From the NCBI GenBank assembly GCA_019722365.1, contig JADFUC010000992.1, positions 365,902 through 429,901 of the forward strand: a DNA stretch of 64,000 nucleotides. Reading direction: 5' to 3'. Each line of letters starts with the position of its first letter. Within the stretch, counting starts at the first letter, position 1. The translations under genes and the position numbers were made by a program. Positions 25,735 to 37,527 of the stretch are shown here, in pieces. The stretch is from Lithospermum erythrorhizon. Its lineage: Eukaryota; Streptophyta; Magnoliopsida; Boraginales; Boraginaceae. The notes beneath the pieces were generated by a model. That model was not told the DNA's origin. It made no database searches and saw only the letters and a list, made by a program, of their open reading frames with translations.

Positions 25735-25930
25735 AATAAAATAATACTTATAACTAAAATTTATATTTTGTGACTAAAAATATAATATTTATTTATTTAT
25801 TAGTTTTTTCTATAAAGATGCTAAAAAGTTGATATAAATAAAAATTATAAATGAAGAATAAATAATGTACAAAGTTAAATATTGAGGGGTAATAAAAAAA
25901 ATTACTTGGTCAAACGAATTTCTTTCTCGA
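25735..25930 (-). repeat. Dispersed AT-rich repeat, copy 2
   Basis: Reverse complement of the repeat at about 6510-6700: shared aaagttaaatatt, gaggggtaat and cttggtcaaac words in the same order and spacing. It abuts the end of the copia A LTR on the left and the repeat-derived sequence of copia D on the right. Confidence 0.5.
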
Positions 25931-28650
25931 TTCCTCGCTATCGCGAATTCCCCCATCGTGACCTATACTCATGATGGAGGTCATGACAACAATCACCTCC
26001 GAACCCCATCACCAGACGCTAATTTCATCGCTAATTTTACACTCACAATGGAGGTCACTTTAAATTGGCAAAAAATTTCTTCAACTTTCAACAGTCTCCC
26101 ACTTGAAGACCTTTTTCGGATCACCATCTTCAAGCACCATCTGCACAGCCTCTTCCCGAAGTCTATCATCTACGACTCCCACCGAAGCCGATCCCAACTT
26201 CAATACTTCTTTCCAATCCCGTAACATCCCCGAACGACACTAACTTCACTTCCCAAGAGAATCTAGAATAGCCTTCATTACTTTACCCCGTTGACTTTTC
26301 CCTCATTCGACAATCACCATGCTCTTCCTTTGCTCGATCTTCATGACCTTCAACCCGTGCACCTTGAAAACCCCCAAGTTCGATTGGTCATCAATGAATT
26401 TCTCTCTCTACCTTCCCATTCCACGCCGACGACTTCCTTTGATCTAATTCATCGAATTCCCGATGTTTGATCGTAACATCACCAACAGCTTAATAAATAA
26501 TTAGGGAGGTTGGAAATACCTCTCACCGCGATTTTTGAAACACACCCGCTAACACAGTGATTCATGCAACACGTAACCGGGTTGCATCCTTCCCTGCAGT
26601 TCCTTCGCACTGAATAACTCATCACCAAATGAAGTATTACATTCGCCAGCTGGGTACCTTTCAAATCTTCAATGCATTTGCACAACTCCTAATTTCCCAA
26701 GAACCTCTCAAGACATCCGTAACAAGAATTTCACACTTCAACTTACAATCCTTTTCTATTTTCATAGAAACCCCATGTCGAATCTCATCTACTTTTCTCC
26801 TCTAATCTTTATCCTCTTACTCGTATTCTTCTCGAGAACTATCGCCCAAGTATAACATACCGACCGCCTCAATATTACCATTACTCCCCGAACAACCTTC
26901 CGCTTAATGTCTTTGAAAGTAGTTTGATAACCATCACCATCGAGCCGACTCACCCAAATTAAACTCTTCCCTAATTTCGAACACATCACATTTGGTCGGG
27001 CTTCCGTGAAAGAACCATTCGACAATCCTCATATTCACATCTCCCATACCTACTACATCCAACCTGCTCACCACGCTAGCATTTAACAATCCTATAATTC
27101 CCAAAAATATAATCTACCATTATATTCCCCTCGCTATGTGTAGTATGAAAAGTTAAGCCTGTAATCTACTATCTGCAGAATCAACGGAAGTATTCAAGCA
27201 TGCATAAAACCAAAGCTGCCGTATCAATCACAACACAATACGAGCATCACCGTTAGCTTTGTAGCTTCTTCATGTGGACCCTGCCTTGCCACAACCCCAT
27301 CACATAAGATTTAATTATTTCTACCTCTATCAATGATTCCCCTAATCAAGCTTCCAAAACCTCCGGCTCTCCGTTTTTCCTCTTCCTACACTTAACGTGA
27401 GAACCCTTAGCACCTTCTTCACGCATACGAAACTTACGCACTGTGCAAGATACGCCCACATCCACCTTAATTTCAACCTTGTTAGTGCCTACGTAATTAC
27501 TACATCACGCCCTCATTGGCTCCCAACTTTCGTGTAATGAAGCCAACAAAATCAAAGTTCTTGTATCTCATCATCAACATTAATATCTACCGTCGATTAC
27601 CGATTAATAATCGGCCAAGGTGTCTCACTATGGGCGTATTTCCTTCTCGCACATCTTATGCGAAATGCTTTTTTCACAGAAATACCTTATTGTTTGGGTG
27701 TAAGGTTTCTCTATACAAGTTGAACAAAAGCCTTTACGCCTCCTTTGTGGTGGTTTCCTTTAGCAACGTTAGCAACAACGCGTTTTTCCACAAACAAAGT
27801 TTACCACACCCAAGACATGCCCTCCGGCCCAATTCCATCTATCCATCCTCATCCATCTTCTCGCGCTTCTCCCACAGCCGTTTGTTCACCTTCTCCCCGC
27901 ATGTGTATACCCTCCATACACATCTTCCAACGTGGAAAATTAATTCCATCGACTTCTACGTACCTCGTGTCATAATTCCTTCGCCTACCATTGATTGTTA
28001 AATCCTCAACCAAGCTAAGCAACCAAAGTTCGATACCAATTGTTAGGATTTAAGACCCCTAAATCCCTTCCGGAGTTTCAAGCAATCAATAAGAACGAAA
28101 TTTGCTGAAATAAATGTACACAAGAATTTTATACATGTTCCCTCTCAACGTGAAAGCGTATCCTGTCATTACGATAATCCACTAATAAACCAAAAGATCG
28201 TTACAAGCTTTATCACTAGTTATAATATATGTTGAATATTTTCTTATCACTGAAATCTCAACTACAAAGGCTATCAAGAACAAATATAAACTTTCTAAGT
28301 TATTCAAGAACAAAAACTATGTTTTTCAATAATATTAAAGACCTAATATTATCTCTAGGATAAGTATTCTCTATTCTAAGGGGTATTTGTGCGACGATTA
28401 AAACCTCATGAAATCATCACCATTTAGAGGCTAACAAAACCTACAAAGGCTGCGCTCGTCGGCTCAAAGCCTTAAAACCGCCTAAAAACCCCTATTTTCC
28501 TGACTCTCATCGTATCTATACTCATGACGTGAGGTCACGACATCGATCACCCGAACCCCATCGCCTAGAGTCAAGCGACTCCCCTCATCGCGACGATACT
28601 CACGACGGAGGTCACATTAACGACAAAAAAATTTCTTCAACTTTGAACAA
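25931..28650 (-). mobile_element. Strongly eroded Ty1/copia element, copia D
   Basis: Read on the - strand. An LTR-like end (gatttaggggtcttaaatcc, then taaca) finishes at 28041 and is followed by ttggtatcgaact, close to the initiator-Met-tRNA primer-binding site tggtatcagagc. Next come gag-like and protease/pre-integrase-like coding remnants. A segment around 25950-26070 and one around 28520-28650 share the words ctatactcatgaYg, ggaggtca and cgaaccccatc in the same orientation, so they may be what is left of the two LTRs. Not the same family as copia A and B. Confidence 0.55.
26789..28000 (-). pseudogene. copia D gag and pre-integrase remnants
   Basis: At about 27930-27990 the - strand reads YVEVDGINFPRWKMCMEG, the form of a copia gag N-terminus (a variant of F-DGxNFxxWKxxME). 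At 26789-27025 it reads GKSLIWVSRLDGDGYQTTF, then KVVRGVMVI, a good match in form to the pre-integrase text that follows copia proteases (KNLIS-LxLDxxGY...KVxKGxxV). Between them frames are lost. Reverse transcriptase and RNase H were not found to the left, so the element is truncated or too decayed. Confidence 0.55.
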
Positions 28651-30175
28651 TTTTAGGTTATGTTTTGTAGTAAAATAAGCTTAGTCAAATACCTTTTAAC
28701 TTATTTTAGCCAAATGAACTTATAAATTCGATTTTGAAAAGTATTCGGTCCAAACACCGAGGCATGACACACCAAAACAAGAAATAAGTTGTTTTAAAAC
28801 GACTATTTTCGCTCTCTATTTGTAAGCCGCAAGTAGCTTACGTAAAATTACGCCGTGGCGCAAAATGGCCATTTCGCTAAAAACACTGCTTTGGGCGCGT
28901 GTATATTGAACTCGTGATTCCCAAACACCCTTCATATTAATATACCATTGATGACTTCCAATTAATTTTACTCTCAAACTCCACAAAGTATAATACTCCA
29001 TAGTATATACAAAAGCACATTTTCCTCCCCCATTTGCCTTATCTCTACCTTTATTAGGTGTTATGAGTAATGAATGTCCATGTATGTACCACGAATTCAA
29101 TTGGTCCACAATCAATCATTATGAAGTTAATAATATCGTTATTCATGTGTATCTAACGTGTAACGTCCTCCAACATTTTAATATTTTTTCTTTATTTGTA
29201 TGATATCACGTTTCCGTCACAATGATACTACATATTGAAAAAAGAGTAACATTGTTTGAACTAAATTAGATCTACTATTTAACCATTTGTGGATGGAAAG
29301 AAAGATCTACGGCATCTCTGACAATCTCCATTTTGGTGTTGACGATGGAGAAATTAGAGAGACATAAGAAAGTAGTTGTTTCCCTAAAATTTTGAAAAAT
29401 AAAATTTTCTTATTAAAAAATAAAATTTTTAAGTTATTTATTTATTTAAAATTATATTATTCGCATCCCTTAAATTTATATATATTTCTTCATTTGAATA
29501 ATATTAATTCATTCCCCTTGTATAAAACTTGTGCTTCCGACACTTCTTGTTGGGATTTATTACCTCTGGCCTCTGGGGTTGTCTACTGCAGAAGCTATTA
29601 ATGATAGCATGTTAGTTGTTTTTTGTTCATGGATGAGCGGTTGGATTTCAAGATTACAGTATAAGAAGATACTGTTGGCTGCAAGCAAGATCTGTGGCAT
29701 TAATGCTAGAATTTGCAACTTTGTCAATTATGCACTTGTGATGTCTGTGATGTGATTCACCTCGGAAACATGATCCTATTCAAAGTCGTTTTTTTAATTC
29801 TTTCTTTGTTGATTGCAGTCAACATTTCCATGTGAGGTCAAATACATTTTTTTTTAAATGTAGGTTATATACTAGTCTATCGATAATACATTAATACTTT
29901 GAAGTAATTCTTATGATATAAGATAGGCAATTCAAATAAAAATGTAGTAAGTGTTATATTTCTTCCCATATAAATATCACAATAGTTAATCCTGCTATGC
30001 AAGCTGAGATTGTAATCTTTAACATGCAAGAGAAGAACAGACAGTTACTAATCTCTGTAATAAAATGAAATATGAAGAAACCTAGGAGGCATAACCATAT
30101 ACCACTATATAATTACAGTTGCCTTTGTTATTTATAGTTTATGATTTTTTGTAACCCTTGTGAAAAAGCAGTTGA
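28651..30175. other. Spacer and 3' flank of the pectate lyase gene
   Basis: At 28660-28800 there are AT-rich repeat-like words (aacttataaattcgattttg) recalling the 6.4-kb repeat. A frame at 29531-29755 (+, 74 codons, with ICGINARICNFVNYALVMS) has host-like composition but no family I recognise. The rest is AT-rich without signal. Confidence 0.4.
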
Positions 30176-32099
30176 TTAGCATTTTTTCCCCTTCTTGCAA
30201 GTCAATGAACCTGCTCCACTTGTGAGTGAGCTAATAAGTGAAGATGATTTAGCACTTAAACTTGATGCTTTGGCATAGGTAGATGATGCTCCAGCACCAG
30301 ACTTTGTGAAAAATGCACCATTCAACAAGAGGTCTCCTTCTGACCTCCAATTCCAGTGTTTCCATTTACTCTCTGGTGCATCCTCATGCTTAGTAACCTT
30401 CAACAAACAATAATTTCACTTACATAAGTACATTGTAATAATAACTTAATGGCCAAAATGAAATTTAGGAACAAAAACATACGCCACTCGATAAAAATGA
30501 CCCCTAATTATGTATAAGCCGGTAAAAAAGTGAGAACATCGATAAAAATGACCCCAAATTATGTAAAAGCCGGTAAAAAAGTGAGAACATCGAAATGTCC
30601 TAGATGTACGAAATTTTTGAGCTAAAAGAGTCGGTGGAAACTTGTTACCTCTTTATTAAATCTATCATTGGGAGCAAGAAATCTATTTCCCTGACTATTG
30701 ATTGTAGGAGAAGCACTGCCTCCAATTGCATACATTAGCCAGTGAGTATAGTCATTATTCACCACATGAAAATATCCATGTCTGCACCTGTAACCAAAAA
30801 AGGAAGACAACTTCAGAATTATGTCAAGAAAAACAAAATTTCTCAAGTGTCACAAATAAAAATTAATAGGCAAAAAATCTATGTCTGCACCTGGGCATCC
30901 TCTGTACTAGACCTTCTCCAAAATGATTAAATGCAATAGTGACTTGCATGTTCTTGTCTCTTTTGTAACTATCACTATGCCCCAAGAGCATCACCTTATT
31001 ATGGTGAGTCAAATAATTGTTTGAAATAGTTATAGCAGTTGAACCATGAATTGCATCAATCAAACCATCTCTACAATTAGACAAAGAACAATGATCCACC
31101 CAAACATGGCTCCCTCCAAAAATTGAAACCCCATCTCCATCAGACAAAGTCCTCCATCCATAATGGTCAGGGGAATCTCTAACATTTGCACTTCCCCCTT
31201 GTTTGCAATCATGAATATTAATTCCATGAATTATAATGTTTGTCACATATTGGACAGTAATGCATGGTCCACCTGCAATATGTACACTAGCTCCTCTACC
31301 ATCTATAGTCTTGAATGAATTCATCATTAATTCTTCTTTCAATTTAATTGTCATATCTCTTGCAAAAATGATCCATAAAGGCTCATTTTGGATTACTCCA
31401 TATCTTAAAGTCCCTTTCTTTGGATTCACAGGATGATCTCCATTGTCTGTTACAACATATATCTTCCCATCTCTTCCTCCAATTGCATGCTTTCCAAAAC
31501 CAATTGCACAGTCTGCTAATTTTTGCCTGTTTTTCTCCCATTTTGAATCACACCTCCAGCAATCATCAATTGGATTTCCACTCCCACATGAAAGATAACC
31601 CAACTTTCTTCTTGTTGCATTCACAATCTGCCTGCAACATTAAATTAAAGTAAATATATTAAATCTTTTATGTTTTCTGGCTCTTAGATATAATGGAATA
31701 AATCAAAATGGTTCATTATACTCTATCTATCTATTTTGATATTTGATATTTTGAAGTAGTAGATAATGCGCATTCCACTCTTAGGTCAATTCAAAAACAA
31801 CCTTCCTGTTGTTATTACAAGGCTAAAGGCTAAAGCTGCTTACTATTCGACATGCCTTCCCCAAACTGCTTAGATAACGCCTCTTTAAAGACATTTTAAA
31901 GACATTTGGGTATGTTAGATGTATGTTTCAAACTTAAGTCTACTAGAAAAACTTTGCTATTCTAAAATGAGTAAGACATTTCTAGTACATACTCATGAAC
32001 TTCTTGAGCTATAGCTTCAGGATCAGGAACTGGAGAAGAGAGTGTGAAACTTGGAGTAAAGCAAGTGAGAAAATATAGCAAAAAAGCTTCAAGTGACAT
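30176..32099 (-). CDS. Pectate lyase, polysaccharide lyase family 1, secreted
   Basis: Cleaves de-esterified pectin in the cell wall by calcium-dependent beta-elimination. Four exons on the - strand with agreeing phases: 32099-31993, 31631-30891, 30787-30649, 30397-30176, giving 402 residues, the usual family length. I start at the ATG at 32099 ([14 protein letters not shown]), which opens a signal peptide; an upstream in-frame ATG at 32165 would add a KKKK stretch before it and sits too near the TATA box. Landmarks: [26 protein letters not shown] near the N-terminus, [20 protein letters not shown], the calcium-site region [40 protein letters not shown], and [20 protein letters not shown] with the catalytic arginine region. 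The C-terminus is [20 protein letters not shown], then [10 protein letters not shown]. All key motifs are present and no frame is broken. The nearest plant relatives are the pollen/growth-type pectate lyases, but which paralogue cannot be told from this window. Confidence 0.95.
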
Positions 32100-32177
32100 T
32101 TTTTTTTTCTTCAGAAAGAGATAGAATAATGAAAGGGAAATGTAAAGAATCTGTAGGTGAATCAAAGCCGAGACTGA

Positions 32178-32187
32178 TTATATATAG
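32178..32187 (-). promoter_or_regulatory. TATA box of the pectate lyase gene
   Basis: TATATATAAT on the - strand, about 80 bp before the chosen start codon. This leaves a short leader and argues against the ATG at 32165, which would be only about 12 bp downstream of the box. Confidence 0.6.
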
Positions 32188-32189
32188 GG

Positions 32190-32888
32190 ATGGACATAGA
32201 TCAGAGATGAATTGAATATAATAAACTGAAATTGGGGCCCTTATATGCTAAATGATGACTTCCATTTTAATGAAAATGAGGTTCTTGGAAATCTAGATCA
32301 CTAAGCATGATTAGATAATTCTGATGGATTAACTATATTCCCTGGTTCATGCAAGATTTATTGTTATTAGCTATTTTCTCATACCCTTATATATGTTCTG
32401 AGTAATAATAGAAATGGCTACTAATAATAATCTACTATATTTCTTTTTCTTGTATTTTCATAATTGAAGTGACATGAAGTAATTTTACTCTTTCTGAATT
32501 GATCAGCTGTAATTATCACAATATATGGCAGCATTGAAAGAACAGTCATGTTCACAAAGATTGTTTGGCAGGTTTTTGACATATGTAAAAGTTAAGAGGA
32601 CAATTTGATCAAATGGTGTAAAGGGTACTTCATTAATTGATCAAATATGATACACCATGCAACAGAATTTAATTGAGATTTTTTTGTTGTTGTTGTAAAA
32701 ATGTGTACTAGTCAGGCTAATACTTTTAATGCCATTATAAACCAAAAGATTTTTTGCCATCAAATATAAAATACCACACACTAAACACTTATATATTAAT
32801 AGTTTAGACAGTGAAACAATGTAGATAAATTTGATTAATTTGGGATAGAAATTGAATAATTTAGTAAATCATTGGAATTACTTTGAGA
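32190..32888. other. Upstream flank of the pectate lyase gene
   Basis: AT-rich sequence, presumably holding the promoter. No coding exon and no repeat recognised. It ends at the direct repeat that borders the 32.9-kb LTR, so that insertion lies about 0.8 kb upstream of the start codon. Confidence 0.5.
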
Positions 32889-32895
32889 GGAGGTA

Positions 32896-35083
32896 TGTAG
32901 ACATCGAAAATTTATTAAAAATAATAATTAGAACCAGTTAAATGAATTAATTAAATTAATTAAAGTCGACCACTAAAAAGATGTCACGTGGTACGATTAG
33001 GGTTCTCGATTAAACCCTAAATTCAAATCAAACCTGGATCGAAACGAGGGTTAGCCAGTCGCTTACTGAAATTGTCGAAGTCAAAAATAAGGTTTTTCAC
33101 ATTAATTAATCCTAAATTTGAACTTCGAAATAGGGTTCGAGAAAACAACCTCGCATTAAATGTCAATTGAAATTAGGGCTGAAAAACATTTTGTTGATCA
33201 AAATCCGCTATAAGGAACATTCAGGAGCCACGTGGAACGAAATGAAGAATCTAGAAATACGAGGTTCCAAAATAAGATTCCAAGAAGTTTGGGGTTAAAT
33301 CAAAAGCTCCAAAGTTCAAGGACCTCCTAAATAGGCTCTATTGGGTTTTCTTAGTGACCAAGTTGTTGTTTTGATCAACGGTCCGGATCTTTACTTCAAA
33401 AAATCAATTTATTAAGATCGTAATGCACCTAAAATAAACCCGACCAATCGAGTTAAATCTTTGGAAACCGCCCGACCAAAACACACGAGAAAATAGAGAA
33501 AAAACCTGCAGTTTCTAAAATTTAAATCTTTGAAACCACTTAGGAAAAACACCACGTGGTGGCTAGAAAACACCTCCATGTGGCCAAAATAGGCGCCTGA
33601 AATCAAGATGCTAGCATGGCTTGGCGGTAATTGCTGAGGATTTGAAGCAAAATCGATGAGAATCGGCGAAAGTTTCTCGAAATATTCGGGATTAAGCTAA
33701 AGTATCCGTGATTATCAAAAACTTGGATGAATATCGATAAATACCGAGGTTTGATTCATCAAATCCCGGTGATATAGGAATACGGTTGACGTTCGGTCTA
33801 CATAGGTAGATTCTAGGCAGAAACATTTACTAAGGCCGTTGTCTAGTTAATTACGGTATCATCAACAAGGTTGGAAACTCCACCTTTATCTTGATCATCT
33901 CTCTGACCTTGTTCTTGATGCATTTGTAATAAGAAATTAAATGCTTATTTACTTCAAAACTAAATCAAGTCCCAGTGAGGTCAAATTTTATAAGTCCCAC
34001 TGGGTCGTATCCACCAGTCGAGTGAGGCCAAATTTCCTTTAAGTCACTCTGACAACCAATTTGCTAAGACCGTTGTAGTACAAGCAAGAAGCTTAGCCCT
34101 TGACCTTCCCTATCATCCATAGAGGCTCGAATATTCGGGGAATAAGCTAAATAGCCCACGATTGTTTGCATAAATCTTCGTGAGCGCTGAAAAATCATGT
34201 TTGATTCATCGAGTTCGAGATATAGGAATAGATTGAGCGTTCGGTCCTATATATTTGGATTCTAGGCTGGCTCTGTTGCTAAAGTCTCTGTCTAGTTGAT
34301 CAGTATCATCAACAAGGTTGGAAAGGCTCGCTATGCGATCATCTACACATCAACCTTATTCTTGAGGCCGTTGTAGTAAAAGCTAAATGCTTATTTGCTT
34401 AAGCTTAAATCAAGTCCCAAGTGAGGCCAAATCTCACTAAGTCGCTCTACCTTGACACGTTCTTGGTGTTGTAGTCTGACAAGCGGGCTGGCAATCTTTG
34501 CTTACTGTCGCTCCATGGCTTGGCTTGGAGTTTTATCTGCAAATCAAAATTCCCGTGAAGACAGTGGCCCCTGCCAGGCTACAGAGTCTCAGCTGCGAGA
34601 GAAGGTTGTAACTATCCATTCACATAGTCCCGGCAATAGTACTCAAAAGCAAGAGTCCTTTGCTACAAGCGGCTTGTGGTAAGTCCATCAAGTCTAGCAT
34701 GGGCCAAGAATCGAGTCAGGCAAGATCGAGTCCATCTGACCAACAAGAATCTGTTGGTAGTTCCGACTCGGACCCCGTATCGAGTCGGGCCAAAGTGCAG
34801 GTCCATCGAGGCCGGGATACGTGTCCAACTGTGAGCTCCTACTTCGAAATCAAGTCGAGCTCAAGTAAGGCCGAGCTCGAAGCCAGAAGCTCTATCGAAG
34901 ACCAAATCAAGTCAAGCAAAGCAAGGTGAACATCTCGCAAATCGTCGATAGCGGCTTAGGGACTTATAGTTTGGGCCAGGTCCATCCTTTTCGATTTGAT
35001 AAAGCCTGTATACTGAGGAATTTTCTCCTAGTTTTATATTGTACCCCCTAAGATAAATAATAAAAATTCTTCTTTGTGTTACA
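32896..35083 (+). mobile_element. Solo LTR with flanking direct repeat, family R, copy R2
   Basis: Starts TGTAGACA (32896) and ends TGTTACA (35083), a TG...CA unit of 2188 bp. The same 7 bases, GGAGGTA, stand directly before it (32889-32895) and directly after it (35084-35090), as for a target-site duplication; five bases would be usual, so one or two may match by chance. No gag-pol lies next to it, so it is a solo LTR left by recombination. It matches R1 and R3 in its first few hundred bases. It is longer than they are because of an internal tandem duplication. Confidence 0.7.
33677..34450 (+). repeat. Tandem duplication of about 449 bp inside LTR R2
   Basis: The block ctcgaaatattcgggattaa at 33677 returns as ctcgaatattcggggaataa at 34126. 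Both are followed in order by a gtttgattcatc word, gatatagga, cgttcggtc, gattctaggc, gtctagtt and tatcatcaacaaggttggaa. The second copy stops earlier than the first. Confidence 0.75.
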
Positions 35084-35090
35084 GGAGGTA

Positions 35091-35751
35091 TTAGTAACTT
35101 TTAAGAAATAAAAATTAAAAAGGTGATATATATATGTCAAATATACGGGCAAATAAATAAAAAAAGATGGTATATATGTCAAACACACGGGAAAATAGAT
35201 AATCGAATAGTACCTCTTAGTCCTTGAGGTTAAGGCTTCGAATTTCATTATAATGTAGGGGAAGAGGGATTAAAAATTATTGTAATTTTAATTATTAAGA
35301 AAAATTCGAGAAAATAAATGAGGGTAGAACGTTCCATGTTGGTATGTATGTGCGTCATATGCCAACTTGTTTCGCCGACAAAACTAATGAGTAATCGTCG
35401 GTATGTTGTTGAAATTGATATTCGATTTCCAACATGCATGGTCTCTAAAAAAATACACATCTTTGGACCTTCATGGCAATGGCAAAATGTAATTTTATTC
35501 TTTTATAAATTTGTACATTGAAAATATAATCAAATTGAATTAGCATATAATTTTGACGCTCTTTGTACCTCTCTCCAATCTAATTACTCCGTATGTAGTA
35601 ATGAAGATCATATTCTATATTGTACGGAAATCAACATACTTTCTCATTATTGTTCAAGTGAAATTTTATTGTATTTGTTAGTATATGGCAGTGTTAGTAT
35701 ATGGTAGTGTGGTTAAACCCACAAGTCTTGTGCGAATAAGATTATTACATT
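35091..35751. other. Spacer between two LTRs
   Basis: AT-rich, includes one tactccgta motif at 35585. No gene and no repeat boundary recognised apart from the LTR edges. Confidence 0.5.
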
Positions 35752-37355
35752 TGTAGACAGTCGAAATTTAATAAATAATTTAATTAAATTTTATTTATTT
35801 TAATCGGTGTAATCGATTAAATAAGAATTGATCACTCGAGCTATACGTGACAATTATGGTTCAATTTAAGTTTTAATGACAATCGAGCAGCATTGCCAAA
35901 ATACTAAGGGTTTCGGAAATTAAGCCCTAACATTGTCAGTGAAATTAAGATTTATACATTAATTAACGCTAAATTTTAACTCAAACGAAGGTTCGAGGAA
36001 AAATAGCCTCGAATTAAATGTCGATTAAAATTAGAGGCAAAAACCCTAATTTTATTACAATAAAAAATGATATTCTTACTAAAAGGAGAAAGTTTCGGAG
36101 CCGGAACTTTAAAGTAAAAGGCTAGAAAGAGCAGGGGTTAAAATAAAGGCTCAGAAATTGAGGCCATATGAAATGCGTTTATTATAAAGAGAATTCGGAA
36201 CCTTCTGCTTCATGATAATGAGGCAATATCATCATCAAGCACAATAAAAATATAACAAAAAAGCTCGCAGAGAGAATTTAGCATAAAAACAATTACGAAG
36301 GTATTTAGCCGCTAGAAAATATAAAGTTTGTTGCGTTTTAGGTGAAAACCAAGCATTATAAATCTTGACTCTCCATGCACAGGTAAAAACACTTCAGTTT
36401 TCATCCTCCAGGCAAAATAACTTCTCAAAGCAAAATGGAAACTAAAAACTTGAAATCTTCAACCTATAAGTCTAAATTGACGCCTAAATTGAGGAATAGA
36501 GCGAAAAATACAAAAATATTCAACTCCAAAATTAAAATGGGCCCCTAATATTAAGAGTTGGGTTGAATTCTTGCCTAAGCGTGTAATTTCGGGATCAACA
36601 CCCCAAAAACTGAAGAAAATCTGATCAATTTAGGTCTCATAAATCAAATCATTACAGAGCTTAAGCCATAAAGGCCCCCATGATCAATCATAGGCGGATA
36701 TAAGGCTGCATAGTCACATGCCTTGCTCAAGAAATATGGAGTAAGGCGATAGCATCATAAGCCGATATGACATATCATATAAGTTGGTACTTAGGCGAGA
36801 GTAAGCAACTAAGCACCTAAACTCAATCTAAGCATGCGAGAAATCAAGGCTGCTAAAGGCGCTTTAGCTAGACACGTAGTCTAAGTTTCAAAGGCTGAGC
36901 TAAAGACCAAATGTCAGAGTCAGACAACCATACTTATCACCCATTTGCTAAGGCTCCACAGCTGGACCATATCCAAGTCAAGATCAAGTCTAAGACTAAG
37001 TTTTCTATCGGTCTAGGATGAAGCCAGTCGAGCTCATATCGATTACTGCGTCAAATTGAGGCCTGAAGTCAATCCAGAACTTAGGATCACGTAATGGTCT
37101 AAGCACAAATCAGTCATTCGGGGATCACATAACAATCCAAGCACAAATCCACCTACAACGGGCGCCCAAATCTGGACCTCAAAGGTGTCGGGTCAAGACT
37201 ACGTCAAATCAGTCAGCGTCTCAGCCGTCGTGTCAGATTTAGGGAGCTGACGATAGGCGATAGTCGGGACCCTCAATATTTGAAAAATCTTCTTTGTACC
37301 TAGATAGGTTTCCAATAGGTTTGTTGTATTTAGTATGTATTTGAGACTATCTACA
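35752..37355 (+). mobile_element. Isolated LTR, family R, copy R3
   Basis: Starts TGTAGACAG (35752) and most likely ends CTATCTACA (37355), inverted ends with one mismatch. Its interior is the reverse complement of R1 through most of its length (shared gcgcccaaatc, gggttgaattc, taggcgatagtcgggaccc words). The flanks acatt and ctgcc do not match. A 172-bp gap separates it from copia B. Confidence 0.55.
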
Positions 37356-37527
37356 CTGCCGTCATTCTTATTTCGGAGATGCTTAAACATAAACTCTGGG
37401 TCTCTGGCTCAGGCTATATTGCTAGAATCCTTAGAAGCTAGCGATGTAACTTCTGATGCAGAGGCTTGAATACTTTATGGAGGCTCGAGCCTATTCAACT
37501 GATATTCATCTATATCAATTTGTGATT

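Noticed and set aside
32099..32165. Upstream ATG at 32165 as the start of the pectate lyase
   Set aside because: It lies about 12 bp from the TATA box and would place a lysine run in front of the signal peptide.
15916..37355. R1 and R3 as the two LTRs of one element
   Set aside because: They are in opposite orientation, and no primer-binding site or polypurine tract adjoins them.
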